Shown: in pieces, positions 6,224 through 16,903 of the stretch
How the letters are laid out: every line of letters starts with the position of its first letter
How positions within the stretch are numbered: the first letter of the stretch is position 1
Origin: Brevibacillus sp042683565
GTDB lineage: Bacteria; Bacillota; Bacilli; Brevibacillales; Brevibacillaceae
DNA length: 64,000 nucleotides
Direction: 5' to 3'
Assembly: GCF_042683565.1 (NCBI RefSeq)
Contig: NZ_JBHUJW010000031.1
Location: forward strand, 1-64,000
Translations under genes and position numbers: made by a program
The notes under the pieces: generated by a model
The model's database searches: none
The model's input: the letters and a program-made list of their open reading frames with translations, nothing else
Told to the model about the DNA's origin: nothing

Positions 6224-7951
6224 ATGCGTCATTTCACGAAATACATCAAAAAATACGGTGTCATCTTTTGTGTGTCCCTCGTCTTCCTGACCGTGGAAGC
6301 CTTGTGCGACCTGCTGCAGCCGACCATCATGTCGCGCATCGTCGACATAGGGGTCGCCAATCGGGACCTGGACTACGTGCTGTCCACGGGGGGGCTGATG
6401 CTCGGCGTGACGGCGGTCGGCGCGGTGGCGGCCTCGATGCGCAACCTGCTGTCGACGTACGTGTCGCAAAATTTCGGCGCCCAGCTCAGGTCGGATTTGT
6501 TTCAAAAGGTGCAGACACTGTCTTTTGAAAGCATCGACAAGTTCGACCGCGCCTCGCTTGTGACCCGGCTCACCAATGACGTGAACCAGGTGCAGGTGTT
6601 CGTAAACGGCATGATGCGCATCTTCGTGAAAGCGCCGCTTACGTGCATCGGCGGGCTGGTCATGGCCGTGCAGCTGAACGCGAGGCTGGCGGTTGTGCTG
6701 GCGGTCGTCGTGCCGGTTGTCGGTCTGTTTATCTTTTTGAACATGAAGATCGGCTTCCCGTTTTTCACAAAGGTCCAGCAGTCCCTGGACAAGGTCAACG
6801 GCGTCATGCGCGAATATTTGTCCGGCGTGCGCGTCGTCAAGGCGTTCAACCGCTTTGATTTTGAAGTCGGCAAGTTCAAAAGCGCCAATGAAGAGCTGCA
6901 GAGCAAATCCGTGTCCGCTACACGCGTCATGTCCGTCTTCAGCCCGGCGATTATGCTGACGGTCAATCTGGGCATCGTGGCCGTATTGTGGATGGGGGGC
7001 CTTGCGGCAGAGCGGGGAGACATCCAGGTCGGCCACATCATCGCCTTTACGAACTACATGACGCAAATTTTGTTTTCGCTCATGTTGATCTCGATGGTGT
7101 TCAACATGTTCGTGCGCGCCAAGGCATCTGCGGCGCGGATCGGGGAGGTTCTCGGCGAGGAAAACCGGATGACGTGGGACCATTCTGCTGCTGCCGAAGA
7201 TGCACGCAAAGGTCGGGTGGACTTCGAGCACGTGTCTTTTTCCTATGCGGGCGAGCAGGGGGAGCCTGTGCTGAAAAATATTACGTTCTCGTGCCTGCCG
7301 GGCGAAACGGTGGGGATCATCGGCTCGACCGGCTCAGGCAAGAGCACGCTGGTCAGCCTCATCCCGCGTTTTTACGACGCGACGGAAGGGACAGTCCGCG
7401 TAGGCGGCGTGGATGTGCGCCAGATTGATCCGAAGCGGCTGCGGGAGAAGATGGCGATTGTGCCGCAAAAGACGACGCTGTTTACCGGAACCGTCCGGGA
7501 CAATATCCGCTGGGGCAAGGAAGACGCGACCGACGAAGAAATCGAGCAGGCAGCGCGGATGGCGCAGGCGCACGACTTTTTAATGCGCACAGCGGATGGG
7601 TACGAAGCGCGGGTCGGGCAGGGCGGCATCAACTTTTCCGGCGGCCAGAAGCAACGGCTCTCGATCGCCCGGGCTCTGGTGCGGCGGCCAGAGATTCTTA
7701 TCCTCGACGACAGCACGAGCGCGGTGGACGTGGCGACGGAAGCCAGGATCAAGGAAGCGCTGCGCGAATACGCCAAAGGCCTGACCTGCATTTTGATCGC
7801 CCAGCGCATTACGTCGGTGATGGACGCAGACAAGATCGTCGTGCTGGATCAAGGGGAGATCGTCGGCATCGGGACGCATGCGAGTCTGCTTGCGACGTGC
7901 CGCGTCTATCAGGAAATCTTCCATTCCCAGCTCGGCAGGGAGGTGCAGTAG
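6224..7951 (+). CDS. ABC exporter subunit with degenerate ATP site (YfiB type)
   Basis: This half-transporter of 575 residues has six N-terminal membrane helices (ABC transporter type 1 fold) and a C-terminal nucleotide-binding domain. Walker A is GSTGSGKST near residue 366 and the signature is FSGGQKQ near 470. Walker B is ILILDDSTSAVD with Asp in place of the catalytic Glu, and the H-loop is IAQRI with Gln in place of His. It is followed after one base by a partner half-transporter. Paired degenerate and canonical sites define heterodimeric multidrug exporters such as BmrCD, LmrCD and TM287/288; length and order match Bacillus YfiB-YfiC. ATG 6224 was chosen because it starts directly at the first transmembrane domain; the frame extends upstream through the preceding terminator. 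Confidence 0.9.
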   Translation: MRHFTKYIKKYGVIFCVSLVFLTVEALCDLLQPTIMSRIVDIGVANRDLDYVLSTGGLMLGVTAVGAVAASMRNLLSTYVSQNFGAQLRSDLFQKVQTLSFESIDKFDRASLVTRLTNDVNQVQVFVNGMMRIFVKAPLTCIGGLVMAVQLNARLAVVLAVVVPVVGLFIFLNMKIGFPFFTKVQQSLDKVNGVMREYLSGVRVVKAFNRFDFEVGKFKSANEELQSKSVSATRVMSVFSPAIMLTVNLGIVAVLWMGGLAAERGDIQVGHIIAFTNYMTQILFSLMLISMVFNMFVRAKASAARIGEVLGEENRMTWDHSAAAEDARKGRVDFEHVSFSYAGEQGEPVLKNITFSCLPGETVGIIGSTGSGKSTLVSLIPRFYDATEGTVRVGGVDVRQIDPKRLREKMAIVPQKTTLFTGTVRDNIRWGKEDATDEEIEQAARMAQAHDFLMRTADGYEARVGQGGINFSGGQKQRLSIARALVRRPEILILDDSTSAVDVATEARIKEALREYAKGLTCILIAQRITSVMDADKIVVLDQGEIVGIGTHASLLATCRVYQEIFHSQLGREVQ

Positions 7952-7952
7952 C

Positions 7953-9800
7953 ATGTCGCAGGAACGAAGCCAACGGCCGATGCAGCCGCCCATGCTTCCG
8001 GGCAGACCGGGGCGAATGGGGCATGCCGGGAGAGGGCCGGTCGTCAAGCCGAAAAACTTCAAAGGGACGCTGCGCCGGCTGTGGCAAGCGTTTGGAAAAG
8101 AAAAACGGGCTTTGCCGCTCGTATTCGTCATCGTGCTGGTAGATGCGCTGTTGATGCTCGCCGCCCCGTATCTGATCGGGAAGGCGGTCGATGCGATGGC
8201 AGGAGGACAGCAGGCGCTCGGCATGCTCGCCGTCATCACATTCGCCCTGCTCGTCTCGTACGTGGCAGACGGGCTTTTGACCTTTTGGCAAGGCTGGCTG
8301 ATGGCCGGGCTGTCCCAGCGGGTCGTGAAAAACTTGCGCCAGGACTTGTTTGCGAAGCTGCAAAAGCTCCCGGTCGCGTTTTTCGATTCGCGCCCGCACG
8401 GCGAGCTGATGAGCCGGCTGACGAACGACATCGACAACGTCAGCAACTCCATCTCGCAGTCAACCGTCCAGCTGATGTCCGGTTCGATCATGATCTTCGG
8501 CTCGCTTGTCATGATGCTGGCCCTAAGCCCGATATTGACGCTCGCGTGCATGATTACCGTGCCGCTCGTTTATTTGCTGACGCGCTCGATCGCGAAGAAG
8601 ACGAGCGTGCTGTTCAAAAACCAGCAGATCCAGCTGGGAAAACTGAACGGGCACATCGAGGAGACGGTATCGGGGATTCAGGTTGTCAAGGCGTTCAACC
8701 ACGAAGAGCAGGCGATGCGGGAATTCGCTGCGATCAACACGGAGCTGTCGCGCATCGGGATGCGGGCGCAGATCTGGTCCGGCTTTCTCATGCCGCTCAT
8801 GAACGTCATCAACAACCTTGGCTTTGCGGTGGTGGCGGTCGTCGGCGGGGCGCTGGCCGTCAAAGGCATGATTACCGTCGGGGTCATCGCCAGCTTTCTC
8901 AGCTACTCGCGCCAGTTCGTCAGGCCGCTCAACGATCTCGGCAACATTTTCAACGTCTTGCAGTCTGGGGTGGCTGGAGCGGAGCGGGTATTTGAAGTGC
9001 TGGACGAGAAGGAAGAGCCGGATGATGTCGCGGGGGCCGTCGAGCTGACAAACCCCAAGGGACACGTCGTATTCGACAACGTCAGCTTCGGCTATCGTCC
9101 CGAGCAGCTGATCTTAAAAAATGTCAGCTTCGAGACCGAGGCGGGCAGCACCACGGCGCTCGTCGGGCCGACAGGGGCAGGGAAGACGACGGTCGTCAAC
9201 CTGCTGACGCGCTTCTACGATGTGACCGAAGGGGCGATCTACCTGGATGGCAGGGACATCCGGGAGTACACCCGGGACAGCCTGCGCCGCAGCTTTGGCT
9301 TCGTGCTGCAGGACACGTACCTGTTTTCCGGGACGATCAAGGACAATATCAAATACGGCAAGCCGGATGCGACGGATGCCGAAGTCGAGGCGGCTGCGGC
9401 GATGGCGAATGCGAGCGCCTTTATCAACCGGCTGCCGCAGCGCTACGACACGATGCTGACGGAAAACGGCGGCAACCTGAGCCAGGGCCAGCGCCAGCTG
9501 CTCGCCATCGCCCGCGTGATTCTCGCCAAACCGGCCCTGCTTATTCTCGACGAGGCGACGAGCAGCATCGACACGCGCACGGAAATTCATATTCAGGATG
9601 CCTTGCTCACGATCATGGAAGGGCGCACGAGCTTCGTCATCGCCCATCGGCTCAATACGATCCGGGATGCCGACACGATCATGGTCGTCGACCGTGGAAA
9701 GATCGTGGAGAAAGGCGATCACGAGTCTCTCATCCGGCAGCAGGGCGTGTACCATCAGCTGTTTTTCAACCAGTTCAAAAATCTGGAGGCATCTTCCTAG
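7953..9800 (+). CDS. ABC exporter subunit with canonical Walker B (YfiC type)
   Basis: This 615-residue partner half-transporter has a Pro- and Arg-rich cytoplasmic N-terminus of about 45 residues, six membrane helices and an ATPase domain. Walker A is GPTGAGKTT near 405. Walker B is LLILDEATSSID with the catalytic Glu near 534, and IAHRL supplies the H-loop His. The signature is LSQGQ instead of LSGGQ. Because signature motifs act in trans, the deviant LSQGQ would complete the degenerate site of the upstream subunit, while its own good Walker B pairs with that subunit's good SGGQ. That complementary pattern is strong evidence for a heterodimer. GGGAGGTGCAG supplies the ribosome site. Confidence 0.92.
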   Translation: MSQERSQRPMQPPMLPGRPGRMGHAGRGPVVKPKNFKGTLRRLWQAFGKEKRALPLVFVIVLVDALLMLAAPYLIGKAVDAMAGGQQALGMLAVITFALLVSYVADGLLTFWQGWLMAGLSQRVVKNLRQDLFAKLQKLPVAFFDSRPHGELMSRLTNDIDNVSNSISQSTVQLMSGSIMIFGSLVMMLALSPILTLACMITVPLVYLLTRSIAKKTSVLFKNQQIQLGKLNGHIEETVSGIQVVKAFNHEEQAMREFAAINTELSRIGMRAQIWSGFLMPLMNVINNLGFAVVAVVGGALAVKGMITVGVIASFLSYSRQFVRPLNDLGNIFNVLQSGVAGAERVFEVLDEKEEPDDVAGAVELTNPKGHVVFDNVSFGYRPEQLILKNVSFETEAGSTTALVGPTGAGKTTVVNLLTRFYDVTEGAIYLDGRDIREYTRDSLRRSFGFVLQDTYLFSGTIKDNIKYGKPDATDAEVEAAAAMANASAFINRLPQRYDTMLTENGGNLSQGQRQLLAIARVILAKPALLILDEATSSIDTRTEIHIQDALLTIMEGRTSFVIAHRLNTIRDADTIMVVDRGKIVEKGDHESLIRQQGVYHQLFFNQFKNLEASS

Positions 9801-9981
9801 TCCAGGGCACAGCCGCAGCGCATGGACAGGTTGCGGAACGGTGGCGACAGGAGAGAAGCTGTTCACGTCTCATGGAGGCGGGGACAGCTTCTTTGTCGTC
9901 GGGAGCGGACGGGGAAGCAGGCAGTGGGCAGAGCATCTGTCCGGTCTCGGCTCTGGCGTTTTGCTTCTCTCGGCGAATCTG

Positions 9982-10863
9982 CTACTGCCCGAAATGCGCG
10001 AGGACGAACTGCCGGAAGCGCTGCGCGGCTGGAGACAGGTAGCCGCCTTCGACCAGGGCCATCCCGATCACGCGCTGGCATTGCGGCTCGCGAATGCGGA
10101 TGTACACGATCTTGCTCTTGTCGATTCCCCGCAGGTCAGGCAGGAGCGAGACACCGAGGCCGGCGGCGACCAAACCGGCGACGGTAGCGGCTTCCTCGCC
10201 TTCAAACGTGATCCGGGGCTGCACGCCGATCTGCGCAAAGGCTCTGTCCGTCGTGCGGCGCAGGGCGTATCCCTTTTTCAAAAAGATGAACGGCTCGTCC
10301 GCGAGTTCCTCCAGCAGGATGCTCTCCGCGCCTGCCAACCGATGGCCGACCGGGACGATGGCGAACAACTCTTCGCTCCACAATGGCGTCCACTGGATCG
10401 GCAGCTTCGTTTCCGTCGGCTCTGCCAGCAGGCACAGGTCCAGTTCTCCGGCATCGAGATGTTCCAGGAGCGAGTAGCTGTGGTTTTGCATGAGGGAAAA
10501 GGTGATTCTCGGAGCCTGTGCGCGGAAGGCGCCGATCAGGTCGGGGATCAGGCTGGTGCCCAGCGTATGCAAAAAGCCGAGCGCGACTTCGCCGTGATCC
10601 GGATGGACGAGGTCACGCAGCTCCTGTTTTCCTTCTTCCCATTCTTTCAGGATGCGGCTCACGCGCCGCAGCAGCAGCTCGCCGTAGCGGTTCAGCACGA
10701 TGGTGCGTCCATGGCGGTCAAAGAGGGGAACGCCCACTTCTTCCTCCAGCCGGGCGATGGAACGGCTAAGTGCCGGCTGCGAGAGCGACAGGGCCTCCGC
10801 AGCGCGCGTGACGTGCTGCATGCGGGCGAGCGTCTGGAAATATTCGAGCTGCTGCCACTCCAT
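9982..10863 (-). CDS. LysR-family transcriptional regulator
   Basis: The 293-residue protein has a winged helix-turn-helix at residues 1-60 (EYFQTLARMQHVTRAAEAL, SQPALSRSIARLEEEVG) and a substrate-binding-like effector domain. The start is taken at the ATG in MEWQQLEYF because GGAGGT stands at proper spacing; an ATG two codons upstream abuts the ribosome site. It is divergent from an MFS transporter, the classical layout for a LysR regulator and its target, and resembles the yybE-yybF arrangement of Bacillus subtilis. The inducer cannot be read from the sequence. Confidence 0.9.
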   Translation of the reverse strand: MEWQQLEYFQTLARMQHVTRAAEALSLSQPALSRSIARLEEEVGVPLFDRHGRTIVLNRYGELLLRRVSRILKEWEEGKQELRDLVHPDHGEVALGFLHTLGTSLIPDLIGAFRAQAPRITFSLMQNHSYSLLEHLDAGELDLCLLAEPTETKLPIQWTPLWSEELFAIVPVGHRLAGAESILLEELADEPFIFLKKGYALRRTTDRAFAQIGVQPRITFEGEEAATVAGLVAAGLGVSLLPDLRGIDKSKIVYIRIREPQCQRVIGMALVEGGYLSPAAQRFRQFVLAHFGQ

Positions 10864-10894
10864 GGGCATACCTCCAATCGCAATCTTTTGCATC

Positions 10895-10932
10895 TGTAAT
10901 CATTACTTGTATGCATGAAAATCATGATTACA
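10895..10932. promoter_or_regulatory. Candidate LysR operator between divergent genes
   Basis: TGTAATCAT at 10895-10903 and ATGATTACA at 10924-10932 form a perfect inverted repeat with a 20-base spacer, inside the AT-rich gap between the LysR gene and the transporter. Confidence 0.5.
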
Positions 10933-10990
10933 ATAAATTATTCATTATGAATTGTCAATGATAGTATAAAGGTGTGAAAGGAACGGACTC

Positions 10991-12307
10991 ATGGGAGGTT
11001 TCATCAGCATGGGATACATTCGGCAGGGCACAGCTGCTTTTCGCAAGTCCAACCTCGCGTTTTTCGCGGCAGGATTCAATACGTTCGCCATTCTGTACAG
11101 CACGCAGCCGATTTTGCCGGTATTTTCCACGGAGTTTCACGTCTCTCCGGCGATGGCAAGCCTGGCATTGTCGGTGACGACGATCGCGCTGGCTGTCAGC
11201 ATGCTCGTTTTCGGGACGATCTCGGAGGTGTGGGGGCGCAAGCCGGTGATGATCGGCTCCATGCTTGCCGCTTCCGTTTTGTCGGTCTTGACGGCAAGCA
11301 GCACGAGCTTTGACAGCCTGCTGGTCTTCCGCGTCATTCAAGGGATTGCGCTGGGCGGGCTGCCTTCGATCGCCATGGCGTATTTGGGCGAAGAAGTGGA
11401 GCCGACCAGCCTTGGGGTCGCGATGGGCCTGTACATCAGCGGAAACTCCGTGGGGGCGGTCAGCGGGAGGATCATCTCCGGGATGCTGACAGACTGGTTC
11501 AACTGGCATGTGGCGATGGGGGCGATCAGCGCCATCAGTCTGATCGCGAGCCTGATCTTTTGGCTGAATCTGCCGAAGTCGCAAAATTTCCATCCGCGCT
11601 CGCCGGAAGTCGGCAAGCTGGTCTCGTCGATGGTCAGCCATTTGCAGGACCCGGGGCTGCTCTGCCTGTTCGGCATCGGCTTTCTCATTTTGGGCAGCAA
11701 CGTCGCCCTGTACAATTACATCGGCTACGTGCTGACGGCACCGCCGTACTCGCTCTCGCAGACGCTCGTCGGCTGGATTTTCATCGTCTTTCTGGTCGGG
11801 ACGGTCAGCTCGGTCTGGATGGCCAAAAAGGCGGAATTGCACGGGCGGGCAAAGGTAGTGATGGTTTCGCTGGTCATTACGCTGGCAGGGGCGTGTCTGA
11901 CGCTGGACGCGCATCTGTATCTGAAAATTCTCGGGCTGCCGATCCTGACCTTCGGCTTTTTCGGCAGCCACTCCATCGCGAGCAGCTGGGTGGGCAGGCG
12001 CGCCCTGCATGACAAAGCGCAGGCGTCGTCGTTGTACCTGTTCTTTTACTACGCAGGCTCCAGCGTCGGCGGGACGCTGGGCGGCGTATTCTGGTCATCG
12101 CTCGGCTGGGGCGGTGTCGTGGCGATGGTTGCAGGCTTCGTCCTGATCGGCCTCGCGCTCGCTGTACGCCTCTCCAAGGTGCCGCCAGCAGCGGCGCTGA
12201 AAGTGAACGGGGCTGTGAATATGCCCACGGCGAAGGAAAGAGATCACGCGCTCGGGAAAGGCTCGGCCAGCCGCCAACCTCTCGGGGGTCCCGATGTTTT
12301 TCAGTGA
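10991..12307 (+). CDS. MFS transporter (divergent from LysR gene)
   Basis: This membrane protein of up to 438 residues has about twelve hydrophobic segments. The usual loop 2-3 signature is seen as GTISEVWGRKPVMIGS. It belongs to the drug:proton antiporter type of the major facilitator superfamily and is probably controlled by the divergent LysR regulator. The start could also be ATG 11009 (MGYIRQG), which has GGGAGG ten bases upstream; ATG 10991 is preceded by AAAGGA. The last 40 residues are hydrophilic and not conserved-looking. The substrate is unknown. Confidence 0.88.
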   Translation: MGGFISMGYIRQGTAAFRKSNLAFFAAGFNTFAILYSTQPILPVFSTEFHVSPAMASLALSVTTIALAVSMLVFGTISEVWGRKPVMIGSMLAASVLSVLTASSTSFDSLLVFRVIQGIALGGLPSIAMAYLGEEVEPTSLGVAMGLYISGNSVGAVSGRIISGMLTDWFNWHVAMGAISAISLIASLIFWLNLPKSQNFHPRSPEVGKLVSSMVSHLQDPGLLCLFGIGFLILGSNVALYNYIGYVLTAPPYSLSQTLVGWIFIVFLVGTVSSVWMAKKAELHGRAKVVMVSLVITLAGACLTLDAHLYLKILGLPILTFGFFGSHSIASSWVGRRALHDKAQASSLYLFFYYAGSSVGGTLGGVFWSSLGWGGVVAMVAGFVLIGLALAVRLSKVPPAAALKVNGAVNMPTAKERDHALGKGSASRQPLGGPDVFQ

Positions 12308-12684
12308 GTGATGGAGAAAATTTTTCACCCCGTGGGTCAAGGTGGTGCGCAATCTGGTAAAATGAGGAAATGCTCCCTGTCGCGTGGTGCGGACAAAGCG
12401 CGTGCATTCGTCGCCGGGATTTCGCCGCACTGACTTTGGGAGTTGCCATTCCGGTCCCATCGCTGCCGGTCCCGATTATGGAGAAATGCTGAAATACCAG
12501 GATACATCCAGAAGTTTTTATTTCCCGCAGACAAAGTTTGCGAAGCATGGAGACAACATCAGGTTTGTCGGGTGGGCCAAAGATGGAAAGTCATTTTACG
12601 TGGCTGATCTTGCGGCGATACCGTACGCGTGGTAGTAGCGCCTGTGCGTGCGGAGGCAGGGACAGGAGATGCGAAATATAAACG
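12308..12684 (+). other. Gene-poor gap with a possible short coding remnant
   Basis: No convincing gene lies here. A short frame from ATG 12486 to the stop at 12635 would encode 49 residues ending with GDNIRFVGWAKDGKSFYVADL, which reads like the end of a beta-rich domain. Its ribosome site is poor and nothing upstream continues it. It may be a fragment of a decayed gene or a small protein; I do not recognise it. Confidence 0.3.
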
Positions 12685-12715
12685 AAGGCTGCCGAACAAA
12701 ATCCGGCAGCCTTTT
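12685..12715. terminator. Bidirectional terminator between the MFS and gntP genes
   Basis: AAGGCTGCCG (12685-12694) pairs with CGGCAGCC (12704-12711), followed by TTTT. The flanking A and T runs allow use by converging transcripts, mainly gntP on the minus strand. Confidence 0.65.
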
Positions 12716-12764
12716 CATATGCAATGCCTGAAGACAGCAGCCTCGAGGGCATTTGGCAACTTCC

Positions 12765-14093
<1,329 letters not shown>

Positions 14094-14137
14094 GAATGCC
14101 CCTCCCTTGACGTCATGATTTCGTGATCAATGTGTGT

Positions 14138-15679
14138 TTACTGGTTCAGCTGCTTTTGGAATTCAGCAATCAGCTTGTATTCCTCCAGCAGGTTGTAGTA
14201 CACGCGCTCGTAAACGTAGAACAGCTGCAGATAGGTGCTGGAGCGTTCCTGATTCGGCTCGTGCCGATGGGAAATGTGGATCAGCTTTTTGACATCGTGC
14301 AAATTGTTCATGGCCCCGAGTGCGTGCATCGCGAGCAAAGCGGCGCCGAAGCTGGAGCTTTCATGGCTCTCGGGAATCAGCACCTCGTAGCCGAACATGT
14401 CGGCCATGATTTGCCGCCATTCGCGCGAGCGCGCAAAGCCGCCGGAAGCGCGAATTTCCGTCGCTCCACCCGCCAGGTCGCGCAGGGCGATGCCGATGCT
14501 GAAGACGGAAAACAGGATGCCTTCCAGCACAGCCCGGATAAAATGCTCCCGCTTGTGGTGCAGGCCGATTCCGAAGAACGAACCGCGGGCATTGGCATTC
14601 CAGTACGGGGCGCGCTCCCCGGAGAGGAAGGGGAGAAACAGCAGCCCGTCTGCGCCTGCCCGAACTTTTTCTGCGGCCTGGATCATCACGTCGTACGGAT
14701 CGACCCCCATCTGCTTGGCCCGCTCCACCTCCGGCCAGCTGAACTCGTCGCGGAACCAGCGCAGCATGATGCCGCCGTTGTTGGACGGCCCGCCGATCAC
14801 CCAATGCTTTTCCGTCAGCACGTAGCAGAACGTGCGGCCTTTGGGGTCGGTAATCGGCTCGGGCACAACGGTGCGCACGGCCCCGCTCGTCCCGATGGTG
14901 ATGGCTACCTGACCGGGATCGATGGCGCCGATTCCGAGATTGGCGAGGACGCCGTCGCTTGCACCAACCACAAACGGAGTATCGGCATCGATCCCGATTT
15001 CTTCGGCGTAGCGAATTTTCATGCCGCGCAGCACATGGGTGGTCGGGACTGGATCGCTAAGCTGCTGCCTTGTGATGCCGGCCACCTGCAAAGCGTCGTC
15101 GTCCCAGTCGAGCTTGCGCAGATTGAACAGTCCGGTCGCCGAGGCGATGGAATAGTCGACCACGTACTGGCCGAACAGCCGATGGATGACGTATTCCTTG
15201 ATCGAGATGAACTTTGCCGCCTTGCGGAACGTGTCCGGCGCCTGTTCGCGCAGCCACATGATTTTGGGCAGCGGCGACATCGGATGGATCGGCGTTCCCG
15301 TAGCGAGGTAAATGCTGTGGCCGACGCCGTCCTGCTTCAGCCGATCGGCCTGGGCTGCGCTGCGGTTGTCCGCCCAGATGATGCTGTGGGTCAGCGGATT
15401 GCCATGCGCATCGACGGCGATCAGGCTGTGCATCGCAGTTGAAAATCCGATCCCGCCGATTTCGCGCTTGTTCACGTTCGCCTGCTCGACAGCCAGTTTC
15501 AGGGACTGAATGACGGCGGCGAAGATCGTCTCCGGATCTTGTTCCGCCCATGACGGTTGGGGAACGAGCAGGGGATAGTCAACATTGCCTGTTCCGCGCA
15601 CAGCGCCGTTCGGCGTGAAGACGATAGCTTTCGTGCTCGTCGTCCCGATATCCAGCCCGATAAAATACGATGGCTTCAT
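14138..15679 (-). CDS. gntK: Gluconate kinase, FGGY family
   Basis: The 513-residue carbohydrate kinase has the same length as Bacillus subtilis GntK. The N-terminal phosphate-binding motif IGLDIGTTSTKAIVF and the second-domain motifs TIGTSGAVRTV and FLPFLSGERAPYWN identify the FGGY family. It phosphorylates gluconate to 6-phosphogluconate, the substrate of the dehydrogenase at 16.9 kb. GAAGGTGAACCGCA precedes the ATG. Xylulose kinase is the nearest alternative, but the gntP and gnd neighbours settle the substrate. Confidence 0.93.
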   Translation of the reverse strand: MKPSYFIGLDIGTTSTKAIVFTPNGAVRGTGNVDYPLLVPQPSWAEQDPETIFAAVIQSLKLAVEQANVNKREIGGIGFSTAMHSLIAVDAHGNPLTHSIIWADNRSAAQADRLKQDGVGHSIYLATGTPIHPMSPLPKIMWLREQAPDTFRKAAKFISIKEYVIHRLFGQYVVDYSIASATGLFNLRKLDWDDDALQVAGITRQQLSDPVPTTHVLRGMKIRYAEEIGIDADTPFVVGASDGVLANLGIGAIDPGQVAITIGTSGAVRTVVPEPITDPKGRTFCYVLTEKHWVIGGPSNNGGIMLRWFRDEFSWPEVERAKQMGVDPYDVMIQAAEKVRAGADGLLFLPFLSGERAPYWNANARGSFFGIGLHHKREHFIRAVLEGILFSVFSIGIALRDLAGGATEIRASGGFARSREWRQIMADMFGYEVLIPESHESSSFGAALLAMHALGAMNNLHDVKKLIHISHRHEPNQERSSTYLQLFYVYERVYYNLLEEYKLIAEFQKQLNQ

Positions 15680-15743
15680 TGCGGTTCACCTTCTTGTTTG
15701 AATACGCTTACAGATGCTCGCGAAGTAATATGGCGATTATAAC

Positions 15744-15787
15744 GAAATTTTTTTCATTTGTTAATATGTTAGAAAAAAATTATTTCA
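15744..15787. promoter_or_regulatory. Candidate RpiR operators upstream of gntK
   Basis: GAAATTTTTTTCA (15744-15756) and, inverted, GAAAAAAATTATTTCA (15772-15787) flank the start region of the gntK-gntP unit. A related TTCAAAAAAATTTTC lies at 16807-16821 before gnd. The three share a GAAA-T7 core. Simple AT-richness is an alternative explanation. Confidence 0.45.
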
Positions 15788-15849
15788 TTTTACCGTTGCT
15801 TTTTTGTACCAGTATTCCCTTCCTTTACCTTCGATCAGGGGCGTCCACG

Positions 15850-15878
15850 AAAAAAACGCCTGCTGCTACAGGCGTTTT
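15850..15878 (-). terminator. Terminator overlapping the end of the RpiR gene
   Basis: On the minus strand AAAACGCCTG pairs with CAGGCGTTTT and is followed by more T residues. The stop codon of the RpiR gene lies in the loop. Confidence 0.75.
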
Positions 15879-16735
15879 AACGAAATGGCTTCGCGGATAT
15901 GCTGGATATTGGCAATCGTCTCTTCCTGCCGCCGCAAGGATACGGCGACGTAGAGCAGGTCGATCAGGCTGAGCTGGGCCAGCCGGGAGGAGAGCGCTTC
16001 GGTGCGAAAGACGGTCTCGCGGGACGTCGTGTACAGGCACATATCGGCCAGCCGCACGAGCGGAGACTTGCCGTAGCTGGTGATGCCGATCGTCTTGGCT
16101 CCGGCTGCCTTTGCCACCCGCAACGCTTCGAGGATGTCCTCGTTGGAACCGGAATGGGATATGCCGACGGCCACGTCCCCTTCGGACAGCAGGGAGGCAG
16201 ACATCACCTGGTAATGGGAGTCGGAATGGTGGATACAGGGAATGCCTGTCCGCATAAATTTGTGATAGGCGTCCTGGGCGATGGCGGCGGAACCGCCTGA
16301 GCCGTAAAATTCAATGCGCTTCGCCGATTCCAGGCAGGTGACGATGTTTTGCAACGTGTCCTTGTCGATGATCTGCCGGGTATCGCGCAAGGTCTCGATG
16401 TTGGCGGTGAAAATCTTTTCTGCAATCGAGCCGAGATCGTCATCGTCGAGGTTAATCTCCTGGTAGATCGATTGCTTCGGGTTGGTCACCTCGCTGGCGA
16501 GCGCGATTTTAAATGCTTGATACCCCCGGAAGCCAAGGCGGCGGCAGAGGCGGAAGACGGTCGCGTCGGCGCACTGGCTCTGGTCGGCCAGTTCCGTAAT
16601 GGACAGATGAATGACGTCGCCCGCATGCTTCAGGATGTAGTCGGCGATTCTCTGCTCCTTGTTGCTAAGCTGCGTGTAGATGGCGCGCAATTGGGTAAGC
16701 ACGCCGGGTGGCACGTGTGTGGTTGAATCGGCCAA
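15866..16735 (-). CDS. RpiR-family regulator of the gluconate locus
   Basis: The 289-residue protein has an N-terminal RpiR helix-turn-helix (residues about 8-85, SITELADQSQCADATVFRL) and a C-terminal SIS sugar-phosphate isomerase-like domain (GSGGSAAIAQDAYHKF, GISHSGSNEDILEALR). SIS domains of this family bind phosphosugars, here plausibly 6-phosphogluconate. It lies between gntK-gntP and the divergent gnd gene. The start is placed at TTG 16735 because GGGAGGTG stands eight bases before it; the longer frame would place that ribosome site inside the coding sequence. Confidence 0.9.
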   Translation of the reverse strand: MADSTTHVPPGVLTQLRAIYTQLSNKEQRIADYILKHAGDVIHLSITELADQSQCADATVFRLCRRLGFRGYQAFKIALASEVTNPKQSIYQEINLDDDDLGSIAEKIFTANIETLRDTRQIIDKDTLQNIVTCLESAKRIEFYGSGGSAAIAQDAYHKFMRTGIPCIHHSDSHYQVMSASLLSEGDVAVGISHSGSNEDILEALRVAKAAGAKTIGITSYGKSPLVRLADMCLYTTSRETVFRTEALSSRLAQLSLIDLLYVAVSLRRQEETIANIQHIREAISLKRL

Positions 16736-16806
16736 ACGAAAAACACCTCCCAAGTGATGGAGAACTGCTACCCAATTATAGAAAAGGTCGGGTTTCTTTT
16801 CCTAGC

Positions 16807-16821
16807 TTCAAAAAAATTTTC
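16807..16821. promoter_or_regulatory. Candidate RpiR operator upstream of gnd
   Basis: TTCAAAAAAATTTTC lies in the divergent RpiR/gnd promoter region and resembles, in inverted orientation, the sites before gntK. A good TATAAT at 16855-16860 is likely the gnd -10 element. Confidence 0.4.
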
Positions 16822-16903
16822 TTCAATTATGATGAAAAGGGAAAATAATTGTCATATAATTACGAGATAACGAGTGGAACTCAAAAGGAGTGACGTACCC
16901 GCA

